A stretch of 64,000 bases of DNA from Roseiarcus sp963813555 (GCA_963813555.1 CAWEZX010000002.1:124001-188000); one strand, 5' to 3'; shown: positions 51,604 to 61,257, counted from the first letter of the stretch. A program made the numbers and translations. Notes: generated by a model not told the origin, from the letters alone.

Positions 51604-54315
51604 ATGAACGACGCAAGCCAGGTCCCGGTCGCCAACGTCCTCAAGGCGCAGGCCGAGCCCAACGCAGAGTTCGGTTCGGGCTCACGCCTTGGGCTCTATT
51701 TCGCCGTGGGCCTTGGCGCCGGCTCGGTGATCGCATTGCAGATCGACGTTATGCGCGTCTTCGCCGTCGGCAGCTGGGCGCACTTCGGCTCGCTCGTGGT
51801 GAGTTTGGCGATGCTGGGCTTCGGCCTGGCGAGCGCGGTGATGACCGTCGCCAAGGACTGGTTCGCTCGCCATTGGCGCTGGGCCGCTACCGTTTCGCTA
51901 GCCCTGTTCGGACCGCTTGCAGTCGGGGCCAACCTTTATGTGCAGCATCTTGGCTTCAACGCAATCTTCCTCATCTCCGACCCGGCGCAGAAGTGGAAGC
52001 TGTTGGCGATTTTTCTCGCGGAACTGACCCCTTTCCTCGCGGGCGCATTCTTCCTTGGATGCGTGTTTCTCAGAAGCAACCGCATTTTCGGCCGCGTTTA
52101 CTTCGCCGACCTTGCCGGGGCCGGACTTTGCGGCCTGGTGTTCCTCCTGGCGATGTATGTCTTCACGCCAGCCAATTTGATCGCTGCGCCACTGGGGCTT
52201 TGGCTCGCCGCCTGTCTGGCCTGGTCGTTCGGTCCAGGCGGGCGCGTGGCGCTCATTCCATTTTTCGTCTCCGGCCTTGTCGCCTTCGCCGGCCATTTCG
52301 TCCTACCGCAGGCGCTCGGTCTGAAAACGCTAGCGACCAACGACTACAAAGGCGTGGCCTACGCGCGCAAATTCCCAGATGCGAAAAAGGTCTACGAGAG
52401 CGCCTCGCCGTTCGGCTTTCTCGAGGCTTATTCGAGTTCCTATCTGCATTTTGCCCCGGGCCTGTCCGACAACGCCGGCTTCACTCTGCCGACGATGCCG
52501 GCCAACGCCTATCTCGGCCTTTATATCGATGGCGACGGCCCGATCGGCATCATGCGCGATCTGACCGACAAGGAAACGGCGTACTTCCGCTTCCTGCCGA
52601 TGGTTTACCCATACGTCATCAAGTCGGCGCCGAAGACGTTCATCGTTCAATTCGGCGGCGGCATCTCGACCGAGGTCGCGCTGCATTCCGGCGCCAAGGA
52701 GGTGACGGTCGCCGAGGGCAATCGCGCGGTGCTCAAGGCGTTTCACTCCGACGTGATCCGCAAGTTCACCGGCGACATCCTGTCCAAGGTTCGCGTCATC
52801 GACTACGAGGGTCGCCATTTCCTCGCGCACACGAACGAGCGCTTCGACGTCATCGACCTCAGCCTCGCGGATTCGGTCGGCCTTTCGAATCCTGGCGGCT
52901 TCGCTATCGTGGAGAAGTTCTCCTACACGAAGGAAGCGATGGAGACCTACATGCGCGCGCTGGCTCCAGGCGGCGTGCTGTCGGTCACCCTCTGGAACAA
53001 GGAGGAGCCGCCAAAGTCGGTGTTGAAGCTCTATGCGACGATGGCCGCGGCGGGGCGCGAGGTGGACCCTGCGCATCTGGCCAATTCCTTTTTCGTCGCT
53101 TCGTCGTACCTTTCGACGGCGACGGTGCTTTACAAAAATGGCGGCTTCACGCCGGAAGAGATCGATAAGCTGCGCGCCCACACTCGCGCCATGTCGTTCG
53201 ACGAGATCTACTCGCCCGGTTTCTTCTACGATTCGTCGCAAACCGACAGCACGCTCGCCGGTTATGTCGAACAGATTTTCGCCGGCGCTGCCGGCGGCCC
53301 GCCGGCCACCGAACCTGCGGCGGTGGCGACGGCGCCAGCCAGCGAAGGCGCTGACGACGCCGCCCCAGCGGCCGGCGAAGACGCTGACGCGCCTTCGGGC
53401 AAGGCCGATGACGGGGTTCTGCCCGCGACGGTGATGGGCCGGCTCGCTTGGCATGCGCTCATCGCTGGCCAGTGGCCCGAGATCGCGGATCGCTATGTGT
53501 TTAATACCCGCGCGCTCACTAACGATGCGCCCTACTTCGCCGCTTACGTCAAGACCGCCGACCTACCCCGCGTGCTCGATAGACTTGAGCTGTTGCAGGA
53601 CGAGTGGGGCTATCTCCTGATTTGGGCGACGCTCGGCGTCGCTTGCGTGACGGCGGCTGTGTTGCTCGCCATTCCCTTGATTTGGGGTTGGCGCACCTTC
53701 TTTTCACGCTCGCGGGGCAAGACGCTGACCGTGCTCTATTTTGCTTGTCTCGGCGCGGGCTACATCATGGTTGAAGTCGGGCTGATCGCCCATTTCATCA
53801 TGGCGCTCGGAAACCCGACGATTTCGGCATCGGTGCTGATCACCGGCATGCTGGTGTTCTCGGGCCTCGGCGCCCTGACCTCAGAGCGGGCTTTGCCCCA
53901 TATGCGAACGGTTATGCCAGTTCTGTTCGTCGCGGTTGGCGCCATGCTGATTCTGTACGGGTTGTTTCTCGGTCAGGCGCTCGACGCGATCGGGTCAATC
54001 GCCTATCCCGCCCGTCTCGTCATCTGCTTCCTTTTGATCGCGCCGCCCGCTTTTCTGATGGGCTTCCCGATGCCGATCGCGATGACGACGCTCGGGCGTC
54101 TCGGCAAGGAGCACATGTTCGTCTGGGCGTGGGGCGTCAACGGCTGCTTTTCTGTGATCGGGGCAGCCGCGGCGCCCGTCATCGCGACCAATTTCGGCCT
54201 TGCAGCGGTGATCGAGCTCGCCGGCCTCGCTTACCTGTTGGCGATTCCCGCCTTTTACGGCGTCATCGCTTCGGACCAAGGGCCAGGTCCCGGTAAAGTC
54301 CAAGCGCCGGCTTGA
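51604..54315 (+). CDS. Polytopic membrane protein with embedded spermidine-synthase/methyltransferase-like domain
   Basis: The 903-residue protein has about eight membrane segments in the first 270 residues (LGLYFAVGLGAGSVIALQID onward), a soluble part of about 350 residues with a SAM-type Rossmann fold (IVQFGGGISTEVALHSGAKE, VIDLSLADSVGLSNPGGF), a proline/alanine-rich linker (about 560-605), and at least six more segments to the C terminus. The soluble part resembles spermidine-synthase-like domains but lacks clear polyamine motifs. It starts 87 bases after pcm, on the same strand, and may act with it. Function is unknown. Confidence 0.8.
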   Translation: MNDASQVPVANVLKAQAEPNAEFGSGSRLGLYFAVGLGAGSVIALQIDVMRVFAVGSWAHFGSLVVSLAMLGFGLASAVMTVAKDWFARHWRWAATVSLALFGPLAVGANLYVQHLGFNAIFLISDPAQKWKLLAIFLAELTPFLAGAFFLGCVFLRSNRIFGRVYFADLAGAGLCGLVFLLAMYVFTPANLIAAPLGLWLAACLAWSFGPGGRVALIPFFVSGLVAFAGHFVLPQALGLKTLATNDYKGVAYARKFPDAKKVYESASPFGFLEAYSSSYLHFAPGLSDNAGFTLPTMPANAYLGLYIDGDGPIGIMRDLTDKETAYFRFLPMVYPYVIKSAPKTFIVQFGGGISTEVALHSGAKEVTVAEGNRAVLKAFHSDVIRKFTGDILSKVRVIDYEGRHFLAHTNERFDVIDLSLADSVGLSNPGGFAIVEKFSYTKEAMETYMRALAPGGVLSVTLWNKEEPPKSVLKLYATMAAAGREVDPAHLANSFFVASSYLSTATVLYKNGGFTPEEIDKLRAHTRAMSFDEIYSPGFFYDSSQTDSTLAGYVEQIFAGAAGGPPATEPAAVATAPASEGADDAAPAAGEDADAPSGKADDGVLPATVMGRLAWHALIAGQWPEIADRYVFNTRALTNDAPYFAAYVKTADLPRVLDRLELLQDEWGYLLIWATLGVACVTAAVLLAIPLIWGWRTFFSRSRGKTLTVLYFACLGAGYIMVEVGLIAHFIMALGNPTISASVLITGMLVFSGLGALTSERALPHMRTVMPVLFVAVGAMLILYGLFLGQALDAIGSIAYPARLVICFLLIAPPAFLMGFPMPIAMTTLGRLGKEHMFVWAWGVNGCFSVIGAAAAPVIATNFGLAAVIELAGLAYLLAIPAFYGVIASDQGPGPGKVQAPA

Positions 54316-54935
54316 TTCAATCGTGACGCGCAGCGCGTTTCGCCGACGTCGGCTAGGACCTGACTGACGCTCAGACGACACATAACAAATTTGCAACGAA
54401 TTAACGACGACGTCGGCGTTCGTGAACCGCTCACAAAAAATTCATAATTGCCAAACCTTTACTTGCCAAGCGCGGCGTGGTTCCCGTCGGCCCTAAATTC
54501 AGCCGCGCCAATCGGCGCTGCGCCAATTCGCTTGAGCCCTGCAATTTGAGGTCGAAGCGTTACAACCGGGCCACGATCTTATCTCTTAAATCAAGCTCTT
54601 GCATAAAAACAAAATTAAGTTGTTCAATAATTGTCCACTTTCGCCACTCCCATGACGCTTTTTGGCCGTGGAACGAAGGTTGCGCCGCCGCCTGACCCGT
54701 GCCATAATCTTTGCAACATCAAGAAACGATAGAAATTGCAGTCGCTTCTGGTCTGTATGAGCGGAAAATTGTAAGTAGACAATAAGAAAAGGTGCTCAAA
54801 GCAAGAGCAGAAGGACGAGGGCGGTCGCAACTGGGTTTGGGCGCGGTCTTAGGGCCAAGTTCTTTTGTTGGCCCGTTTTTAAGAATGGATTGAACACAGT
54901 GTAAATCCGCAGCGTGGGTTGCGGAGGGAGAGGCA
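54316..54935. other. Long AT-rich intergenic region upstream of the rhodanese and dnaA
   Basis: No gene is supported in this 620-base stretch. It is AT-rich compared with its surroundings (54421-54460, 54590-54640 and 54715-54800) and contains a possible sigma-54-type promoter at 54669-54683. Because dnaA follows, an origin was considered, but no clear DnaA boxes were found; the best match, TTGTCCACT (54630-54638), differs from consensus at two bases. Confidence 0.55.
54669..54683 (+). promoter_or_regulatory. Possible sigma-54 (RpoN) promoter
   Basis: TGGAACG, four bases (AAGG), then TTGC matches the -24/-12 pattern TGGCACG-N4-TTGC with one mismatch, and the GG and GC doublets are correctly 10 bases apart. 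It points to the rhodanese gene about 250 bases downstream. No enhancer-binding site was looked for, and one match in 64 kb is weak evidence. Confidence 0.3.
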
Positions 54936-55382
54936 ATGTCTTATCAAAATTTCGCTGGATACGCCGGAGATCTTCTTGCAATCGACGCGTATGCGCTGCT
55001 CGAAGGCAATTCAACGTCGGTTCTTGTCGATGTCCGGACCCAGGCGGAGTGGGCCTTCGTCGGGACACCGGACATTCGAGCGCTCGGCAAAACGCCATTG
55101 TTCTTGGAATGGCAAAGCTATCCTTCGATGGAGGTGGACGCCAACTTTGCCGCCCGCCTTGAAGGCCTGCTGCAGCCGCCGGGCGTCGAGCGCGGAGCTT
55201 CGCTCGTGTTCTTGTGTCGCTCGGGAGCACGTTCGCGCCACGCCGCTATCGCCATGACGAGCGCGGGGTGGGGGCCCTGTTTCAACGTGTCGGATGGCTT
55301 CGAAGGTCCGCTGGACGCTTCACGCCGAAGAGGCGCGGCCAGCGGGTGGAAGGCGGGCGGGTTGCCCTGGACGCAGACGTAA
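54936..55382 (+). CDS. Rhodanese-like domain protein
   Basis: The 148-residue protein is one rhodanese domain: LVDVRTQAEWAFVGTPDI at the start and the active cysteine loop in LVFLCRSGARSRHAA. This domain moves sulfur or acts as a phosphatase-like fold; the substrate is unknown. The ribosome site GGAGGGAGAGG is strong. It lies 75 bases upstream of dnaA on the same strand, which suggests co-transcription. Confidence 0.9.
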   Translation: MSYQNFAGYAGDLLAIDAYALLEGNSTSVLVDVRTQAEWAFVGTPDIRALGKTPLFLEWQSYPSMEVDANFAARLEGLLQPPGVERGASLVFLCRSGARSRHAAIAMTSAGWGPCFNVSDGFEGPLDASRRRGAASGWKAGGLPWTQT

Positions 55383-55457
55383 AGCGTAAAGCCCGCTCCT
55401 TACTCGGCATCGCCGCATTGTCGGCGTGGCTGTCCACCTTACGCCTGAGACGCAATC

Positions 55458-56957
55458 ATGGACATGTATGACAAATCCGATCCGGATCGCCTCGACGAAG
55501 GCGGTTTCGGCAGTCCTCCGCTTGGCGAAGCATGGCGGCGCTGCTGCGATCGTTTGCGCGCGGAGGTCGGCGATGCAGTCTTCAACAGCTGGTTTGGGTG
55601 CCTCACCCTGGAATCGGTCGGATCGGGGCAGGCTCGGCTCTCGGTTCCGACACGCTTTCTCAAAAGTTGGATCGGGACCCACTACTCCGGACATGTCGCT
55701 TCGGCGCTCAACGCCGAGGTCGGCCCGGTCGCGCAAATCCTAATCTCCGTGCGTTCCTCGGCGCCGCTCGCGCCGTTAGCCAAATGCCAAGAGAGCGAGT
55801 GCGCCTTGCCCGCGAAGACGGCGGCCAAGCCGCTGGAGCTGTCGGTCGATCGCTCTCCTGCCGATCGTCGCGCGCCCGGCCGTGCGTCCGCGGCGTCTGT
55901 GCTCGGCGATGCTTTGACCGGCTCTCCCCTCGATCGGCGTCTGACCTTCGCCACTTTCCAGGTTGGGCGGTCCAATGAACTCGCCTTTAACGCTGTGCAA
56001 CGGGTGGCCAACCCGAACAAGTGCGGGGCGCCGGCATTTTGTCCGCTCTACGTGCATTCGGCCGTCGGCCTCGGCAAAACCCATCTCTTGCAGGCGGTCG
56101 CGCATACCGCCGCTCAACAAGGGCGATCGGTTATCTATCTGACCGCCGAGAAATTTATGTACGGCTTTGTCGCCGCCCTCCAGTCCCAAACGGCGATTGC
56201 GTTTAAGGAGCGGTTGCGAACGATCGACCTGCTCATTTTCGACGATGCGCAGTTCCTGCAGGGAAAAAACATCCAGGCCGAATTTGGTCACGCGCTCAAT
56301 GCACTGCTCGACGCCGGGCGCGAGGTGATCGTGGCGGCCGACCGCCCTCCGAACGATCTGGAATCGCTCGACGAGCGCGTGCGCTCCCGCCTGAGTGTTG
56401 GCCTTTGCGTCGAGATGGGCGCGCTCGACGAACCGCTGCGCCTCAAGATCCTGGAGGCGCGTGTCGCGGTGGCGCGCGCCGAGGAGCCTCATTTCGATGT
56501 TTCCCCGACCGTGCTCGCTTTTGTCGCCCGCGCTATTCGCTCGAACGGCCGCGATCTGGAAGGCGCGGTCAATCGGCTGCGGGCGCACCGCACGCCAACA
56601 AGCGCCGCGCTCACCGTTGAAGCGGCGGAGACCGCCATCCGCGACCTCATCCGCACGCACGAACTCAAACGGGTGAAGATCGAGGATATCCAGAAGCTGG
56701 TCGCGAGCCACTATAGTGTCTCGCGCGCCGACATTCTCTCCTCGCGCCGCACCGCCGCCGTCGTCAAACCGCGCCAGGTGGCGATGTTTCTCGCCAAGAT
56801 GCTGACCCTGCGCTCGTTGCCGGAAATCGGCCGACGCTTCGGCGGCCGCGACCACACCACCGTCTTGCACGCGGTGCGCAAAATCGAAGCACTGCTGCAG
56901 AGCGACACGATCTTGCGCGAGGAACTCGAGCTTCTAAAACGGATGCTGCAGGAGTAA
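55458..56957 (+). CDS. dnaA: Chromosomal replication initiator protein DnaA
   Basis: DnaA binds origin DnaA boxes and melts the DNA to begin replication. The 499-residue protein has domain I (CCDRLRAEVGDAVFNSWFGC), a variable linker, and the AAA+ domain III with Walker A HSAVGLGKTHLLQA, Walker B LLIFDDAQFLQGK, sensor I AADRPPNDLESLDERVRSR, and box VII-type residues. Domain IV contains the DnaA signature GGRDHTTVLHAVRKIE. The usual dnaN and recF neighbours are not here, and it lies after a rhodanese gene. The start at 55458 has no clear ribosome site. Confidence 0.95.
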   Translation: MDMYDKSDPDRLDEGGFGSPPLGEAWRRCCDRLRAEVGDAVFNSWFGCLTLESVGSGQARLSVPTRFLKSWIGTHYSGHVASALNAEVGPVAQILISVRSSAPLAPLAKCQESECALPAKTAAKPLELSVDRSPADRRAPGRASAASVLGDALTGSPLDRRLTFATFQVGRSNELAFNAVQRVANPNKCGAPAFCPLYVHSAVGLGKTHLLQAVAHTAAQQGRSVIYLTAEKFMYGFVAALQSQTAIAFKERLRTIDLLIFDDAQFLQGKNIQAEFGHALNALLDAGREVIVAADRPPNDLESLDERVRSRLSVGLCVEMGALDEPLRLKILEARVAVARAEEPHFDVSPTVLAFVARAIRSNGRDLEGAVNRLRAHRTPTSAALTVEAAETAIRDLIRTHELKRVKIEDIQKLVASHYSVSRADILSSRRTAAVVKPRQVAMFLAKMLTLRSLPEIGRRFGGRDHTTVLHAVRKIEALLQSDTILREELELLKRMLQE

Positions 56958-56998
56958 ACGAGGCGTGTCCGCCCGTTCGCGGCGGACCCTGATTGACA

Positions 56999-57340
56999 AT
57001 GGTTGTCTATAAGATCGTCGCCACAAAGGAATGGATCGAGGCCGAGGCGGCCGGCGTCTTTACCGGCGCGGCGACCGATCGCGCCGACGGATACATCCAT
57101 TTCTCCACCGCGGAGCAGGCCCCGGAGACGGCGGCCAAATGGTTCGTTGGCCGAGACGATTTGACCCTGGCCGCAATTGACGCGCAAGCGCTGGGCAAGG
57201 ACTTGCGCTGGGAGCCGTCGCGGGGCGGAGCGCTCTTTCCTCATCTTTATGCCGCCCTGCCGATGAGCGCCGTCGTCTGGTCGCGTCCGCTGCCACTCGG
57301 CTTGGACGGGCGCCATGTTTTTGGGAGCCTCGAACCGTGA
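56999..57340 (+). CDS. DUF952 family protein
   Basis: The 113-residue protein has the DUF952 pattern: VVYKIVATKEWIEAEAAGVF, DGYIHFSTAEQAPETAAKWF with the conserved His and Ser, and ALFPHLYAALPMSAVV at the end. The family is small and its activity is unknown. The ATG at 56999 is chosen; a TTG at 56993 is also possible. It overlaps pyrD by four bases, a common pair in this group of bacteria. Confidence 0.88.
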   Translation: MVVYKIVATKEWIEAEAAGVFTGAATDRADGYIHFSTAEQAPETAAKWFVGRDDLTLAAIDAQALGKDLRWEPSRGGALFPHLYAALPMSAVVWSRPLPLGLDGRHVFGSLEP

Positions 57341-58434
57341 GGTTGGCCAAAGTCGCAGGTCCGGTTCTGAAATGCCTACCGGCGGAGACGGCCCATCGAG
57401 CGGCGATCAACGGGTTGAAGATCGCGCCGCCGGCCAAGGCGCTGTCTCCCGATCCCCGGCTCGCGGTCGAGGTCCTCGGGCTGAAGGTCCCCAATCCGCT
57501 TGGGCTGGCCGCGGGCTTCGATAAGAACGCCGAGGTTCCGGGTGCGATGCTCAAGCTCGGTTTCGGCTTCGTCGAGGTCGGGACGCTGACGCCCCGGCCG
57601 CAGGACGGCAACGCCCGCCCGCGGCTGTTCCGCTTGCGGGAGGACGGTGCGGTCATCAACCGCTTCGGCTTCAACAATGAGGGGTTCGAGCGGGCCCGGG
57701 CGCGGCTCGCGCGCCGTTCGCCCGGCCTCGCGATGGGCGTGTTGGGCGTCAACCTCGGCGCCAACAAGGATGCGACCGACCGGGCCGCGGACTATGTGCT
57801 CGGCGTCAGGATCTTCGCGGGGCTCGCCGACTATCTGACCATTAACATCTCTTCGCCCAACACGCCGGGATTGCGGGACCTGCAGCGGCGCGAGGCGCTT
57901 GACGATCTGATCACGCGGGTGGTCGGGGCCCGCGATGAGACCGAGCCGCGCCGCCCGCTGATGCTCAAGATCGCGCCTGATCTCGACGCCCGCGGCCTCG
58001 AGGACATCGTCGCTACGGCGTTGACCCGCCGCATCGACGGCCTAATCATTTCGAACACCACGGTCGCGCGGCCTGCGACCTTGACCTCGAGGAACCGGAG
58101 TGAAAGCGGGGGGCTGTCGGGGCGCCCGCTGTTCGAGCCGTCGACGAGGCTTCTCGCCCAAGCCTATCTTCTGACCGGCGGGGCGATGCCGCTCATCGGC
58201 TGCGGCGGGGTTGAGGACGCCGAGACTGCGCTCGCCAAGATCGAGGCGGGCGCGAACCTGGTGCAGCTTTATACCGGCCTCGCGCTGAAAGGCGCGGAGA
58301 TCGTCGAGGAAATCCTCAACGGCTTGAGCCGCGCGGTCGAAGCGCGCGGGGTCAATCGGATCGGCGAACTGGTCGGCGCCCGGGCGGGCGCCTGGGCCGG
58401 GCGTGAGCGGGTGAGCGAGGCACGCGCGGGTTAA
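57337..58434 (+). CDS. pyrD: Dihydroorotate dehydrogenase (quinone), class 2
   Basis: PyrD oxidises dihydroorotate to orotate, passing electrons to quinone at the membrane. The 365-residue protein begins with a short N-terminal region for membrane contact (about 40 residues), then NPLGLAAGFDKNAEVPGAML, EVGTLTPRPQDGN, LFRLREDGAVINRFGFNN, and VNLGANKD. FMN-binding and catalytic residues appear as NISSPNTPGLRDLQ and PLMLKIAPDLD. The GTG start at 57337 overlaps the DUF952 gene. A G/C-rich tail ends the frame. Confidence 0.95.
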   Translation: MRLAKVAGPVLKCLPAETAHRAAINGLKIAPPAKALSPDPRLAVEVLGLKVPNPLGLAAGFDKNAEVPGAMLKLGFGFVEVGTLTPRPQDGNARPRLFRLREDGAVINRFGFNNEGFERARARLARRSPGLAMGVLGVNLGANKDATDRAADYVLGVRIFAGLADYLTINISSPNTPGLRDLQRREALDDLITRVVGARDETEPRRPLMLKIAPDLDARGLEDIVATALTRRIDGLIISNTTVARPATLTSRNRSESGGLSGRPLFEPSTRLLAQAYLLTGGAMPLIGCGGVEDAETALAKIEAGANLVQLYTGLALKGAEIVEEILNGLSRAVEARGVNRIGELVGARAGAWAGRERVSEARAG

Positions 58435-58894
58435 TTCAATAGCGTAGACCCGTACTATAACGGTCGGCTCCAACTCCGCTCCGCTACGGTGCCAAACAGT
58501 CCAAGACATCGTCGTAAATCGACTGACGGCCGAAACTACCAGCTCACGAACGGCGCCTGGTCTGGCGCGGGCTAGCCCACTGGGCAGAATCGTTTCCGAC
58601 CCGAGTGCGCGGTACGGCAATTGGATGGCTCGGCGCGATGACGACGCTTAGCCTGATTCTAGGCACGCTGCTCTGGACAATCCTCATCAGCAGGAGCTCG
58701 CCAGCTGTCACTCGGCGATCTAACCCTTGCGCTGCGCCTTACGTCGGAATCTAGATGCTGGGAACGTGAAGCGATCTCTATCGATTGGGAGCGCCGCCCT
58801 GCTTGGCGGCTCGGACCCGCGCAAGGGCGGTTGCGCGCTCCGCTTCTGAACACGCCCTCGAGCGACGGGTATTTTTTTGACGAAAGGACGGCTG
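58435..58894. other. Intergenic region between pyrD and the aldehyde dehydrogenase
   Basis: No gene, RNA gene or strong repeat was seen in this 460-base stretch. Open frames on the minus strand cross it but look like shadow frames with no family features. It should contain the aldehyde dehydrogenase promoter. Confidence 0.5.
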
Positions 58895-60322
58895 ATGGAC
58901 TTCGACACGCTGCTCTACATTGACGGACAGTGGCGACCCGGCCGCGGCGGGCAAGCGCCGGTGCTCAACCCTGCGAACGAGGAGACGATTGGCTCGCACG
59001 CTGTTGCCGACAAAGCCGACCTCGATGACGCTCTGGCGGCGGCAGGGCGGGGATTCGAAAAATGGCGCCGCACATCGGCCTTCGAGCGGTCGAAACTCAT
59101 GCGCCGCGCCGCCGAGCTTTTGCGCGAGCGCAACGAAAGCATCGCGCGCGCCATGACCATCGAGCAGGGCAAGCCGCTCGCCGAATCTCGGATGGAAGCC
59201 GCCGCAGGCGCCGATGTTATCGATTGGTTCGCAGAGGAAGGCCGGCGCGCCTATGGCCGCATCGTCCCCGGCCGCGCGACAAATGTGAGTCAGCTGGTCG
59301 TCAAGGAGCCGGTCGGCCCGGTCGCCGCGTTCTCGCCCTGGAATTTCCCCATCAATCAGGCGGTGCGCAAGGTCTCCGCCGCTCTCGCGGCGGGATGCTC
59401 GATCATCCTCAAGGGTCCGGAGGATACGCCCGTCAGTTGCGCTGCGCTCGTCGCTGCTTTTGCTGACGCTGGTCTGCCGCCCGGCGTGCTCAACCTCGTG
59501 TTCGGCGACCCGGCGGCGATCAGCGCGTATCTCATTCCGCATCCGACGATCAGGAAAATCTCCTTCACCGGGTCAACGGCGGTCGGCAAGCAACTCGCGT
59601 CGCTCGCGGGTCTGCACATGAAACGGGTGACAATGGAGCTCGGCGGCCATGCCCCCGCGATCGTGTTCGAAGACGCCGATGTGGATCGCGCCATCAAGGT
59701 TCTGGTCCCGTCGAAATTCCGCAACGCGGGCCAGATCTGCATCGCCCCGACCCGGTTCATCGTGCACGAGAGCGTCTATCCCAAATTCGTCGATGGCTTC
59801 GTCACGGCTGCGAAGTCGATCAAGGTCGGCGATGGGCTTGGCGAGGGCGTAACCATGGGGCCGGTGGCTCACGGGCGCCGCCTGGAGGCGATGGAGGCGT
59901 TGACGGCCGATGCGGTTTCTCACGGCGCGAAAGTGGCCTGTGGCGGGGAACGCATTGGCAATCGCGGCTATTTCTATGCGCCGACTGTGCTCACGGACGT
60001 TCCGCTGGGCGCTCGCGTCATGAATGAGGAGCCGTTCGGCCCCGTCGCGGTCATGAGCCCATTTAGCGATTACGCCGCCGCAATCGGCGAGGCCAACCGG
60101 TTGGCCTACGGGCTCGCGGCTTATGCTTACACGAAATCGGCGAAGACGATGGCGGACGTCGGCCGGGACGTCGAGAGCGGGATGGTCACAATCAATCACA
60201 ACGGTTTGGCGCTGCCGGAATTGCCGTTCGGCGGGGTCAAGGATTCCGGCTACGGCTCGGAAGGAGGCGCTGAGGCGCTCGAAGCCTATCTCAACCCGAA
60301 GCTCGTCACCCAGATGACCTGA
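58895..60322 (+). CDS. NAD(P)-dependent aldehyde dehydrogenase, succinate-semialdehyde dehydrogenase type
   Basis: The 475-residue enzyme has the aldehyde dehydrogenase fold with the NAD-binding segment GPVAAFSPWNFPINQAVRK, GSTAVGKQLA, the catalytic Glu in TMELGGHAPA, and catalytic Cys in NAGQICIAPTRF. The C-terminal end GMVTINHNGLALPELPFGG is typical of the succinate-semialdehyde group (GabD-like), but related substrates are possible. The ATG at 58895 follows AAGGACGG. The next gene on the same strand is a TIM-barrel isomerase-like protein, about 110 bases away. Confidence 0.88.
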   Translation: MDFDTLLYIDGQWRPGRGGQAPVLNPANEETIGSHAVADKADLDDALAAAGRGFEKWRRTSAFERSKLMRRAAELLRERNESIARAMTIEQGKPLAESRMEAAAGADVIDWFAEEGRRAYGRIVPGRATNVSQLVVKEPVGPVAAFSPWNFPINQAVRKVSAALAAGCSIILKGPEDTPVSCAALVAAFADAGLPPGVLNLVFGDPAAISAYLIPHPTIRKISFTGSTAVGKQLASLAGLHMKRVTMELGGHAPAIVFEDADVDRAIKVLVPSKFRNAGQICIAPTRFIVHESVYPKFVDGFVTAAKSIKVGDGLGEGVTMGPVAHGRRLEAMEALTADAVSHGAKVACGGERIGNRGYFYAPTVLTDVPLGARVMNEEPFGPVAVMSPFSDYAAAIGEANRLAYGLAAYAYTKSAKTMADVGRDVESGMVTINHNGLALPELPFGGVKDSGYGSEGGAEALEAYLNPKLVTQMT

Positions 60323-60434
60323 CCCGGCGTTTCGGCTTGTTATTCCCCCAAACGGGAGGCCATATCCGCTCCACAATGAGGTTGCGCCGCGTCGCGGGGC
60401 GCGGGGCGACCCGAGCGTCAGGTGGAGACCAGCC

Positions 60435-61241
60435 GTGAGACCGAGGTTTTCGCTCGCGCATTTGACTGTGATCCGCCTCAGTCCCGCGCAGGCGATCGAG
60501 GTGGCCGCCCGCACCGGCTACGACACAGTCGGGCTGCGTCTGACCGGGGGGACGGAAATAACCCCTGCCTATCCGCTGATGGACGACAAGCCGTTGATGC
60601 GCGCTGCCAAGGTCGCAATGTCAGCGACCGGCGTCGGCGTGCTCGATATCGAGTTCGTCAGGATCACCCCGGAGACCGATGTCTCGTCGCTCGAGCCATT
60701 TGCGGCGGCCGGCGCGGAGCTGAACGCCAGATACATGATTACGTCCGCGTACGACCCCGATCTCAGTCGGTTCACGGACCGGCTGGCTGCGGTCAGCGAC
60801 TTGGCTTCGCAATATGGCCTGCGCGCGGTGCTCGAGTTCTTTCCGTGGACAGTGGTTCCAGATCTCAGCGCGGCGCTCAGCGTCGTCGAGGCGGCCGAGC
60901 GTCCCGCGCTCGGGATCCTGGTGGATACACTTCACTTCAACCGATCGGCGAGCCGACACGAAGACCTCGACCGGATTTTCGCATCGCGTCTGCCCTTCGT
61001 CCACGTCGCTGACGCGCCTGTGCAGGAGAGCTACACGACAGAAGAGCTGCTGCACGCGGGCCGCGTGGAGCGCCTGCCGCCCGGCGAGGGCGGCATCGAT
61101 ATCAAGCGCATCCTGAGTCATATGCCCCAGGACATTCCGGTCGCGCTGGAGGTTCCAATGACAGCCATGGCTGCGGCCGAAGGAGAAGAGTCGGTTGCGC
61201 TTCGCGTGCGTCAGGCGGCGGAGCTGTTGCTCACGGCCTGA
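60435..61241 (+). CDS. Sugar phosphate isomerase/epimerase-like TIM barrel protein
   Basis: The 268-residue protein resembles xylose-isomerase-like TIM barrels: LAHLTVIRLSPAQAIEVAAR, YDTVGLRLTGG, EFFPWTVVPDLSAA, LGILVDTLHFNR with metal ligands, and PFVHVADAPVQES, then IPVALEVPMTA. These proteins often isomerise or epimerise sugars or act on other small molecules; the substrate is unknown. It starts at a GTG at 60435 after GGTGGAG. It faces the broken ThDP-enzyme gene on the other strand. Confidence 0.85.
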   Translation: MRPRFSLAHLTVIRLSPAQAIEVAARTGYDTVGLRLTGGTEITPAYPLMDDKPLMRAAKVAMSATGVGVLDIEFVRITPETDVSSLEPFAAAGAELNARYMITSAYDPDLSRFTDRLAAVSDLASQYGLRAVLEFFPWTVVPDLSAALSVVEAAERPALGILVDTLHFNRSASRHEDLDRIFASRLPFVHVADAPVQESYTTEELLHAGRVERLPPGEGGIDIKRILSHMPQDIPVALEVPMTAMAAAEGEESVALRVRQAAELLLTA

Positions 61242-61257
61242 GCGCTGCGCCTGGCGC

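Noticed and set aside
54316..54935. Possible replication origin next to dnaA
   Set aside because: The gap is AT-rich, but no clear DnaA boxes were seen; the best candidate (TTGTCCACT) differs at two positions, and alphaproteobacterial origins are often away from dnaA.
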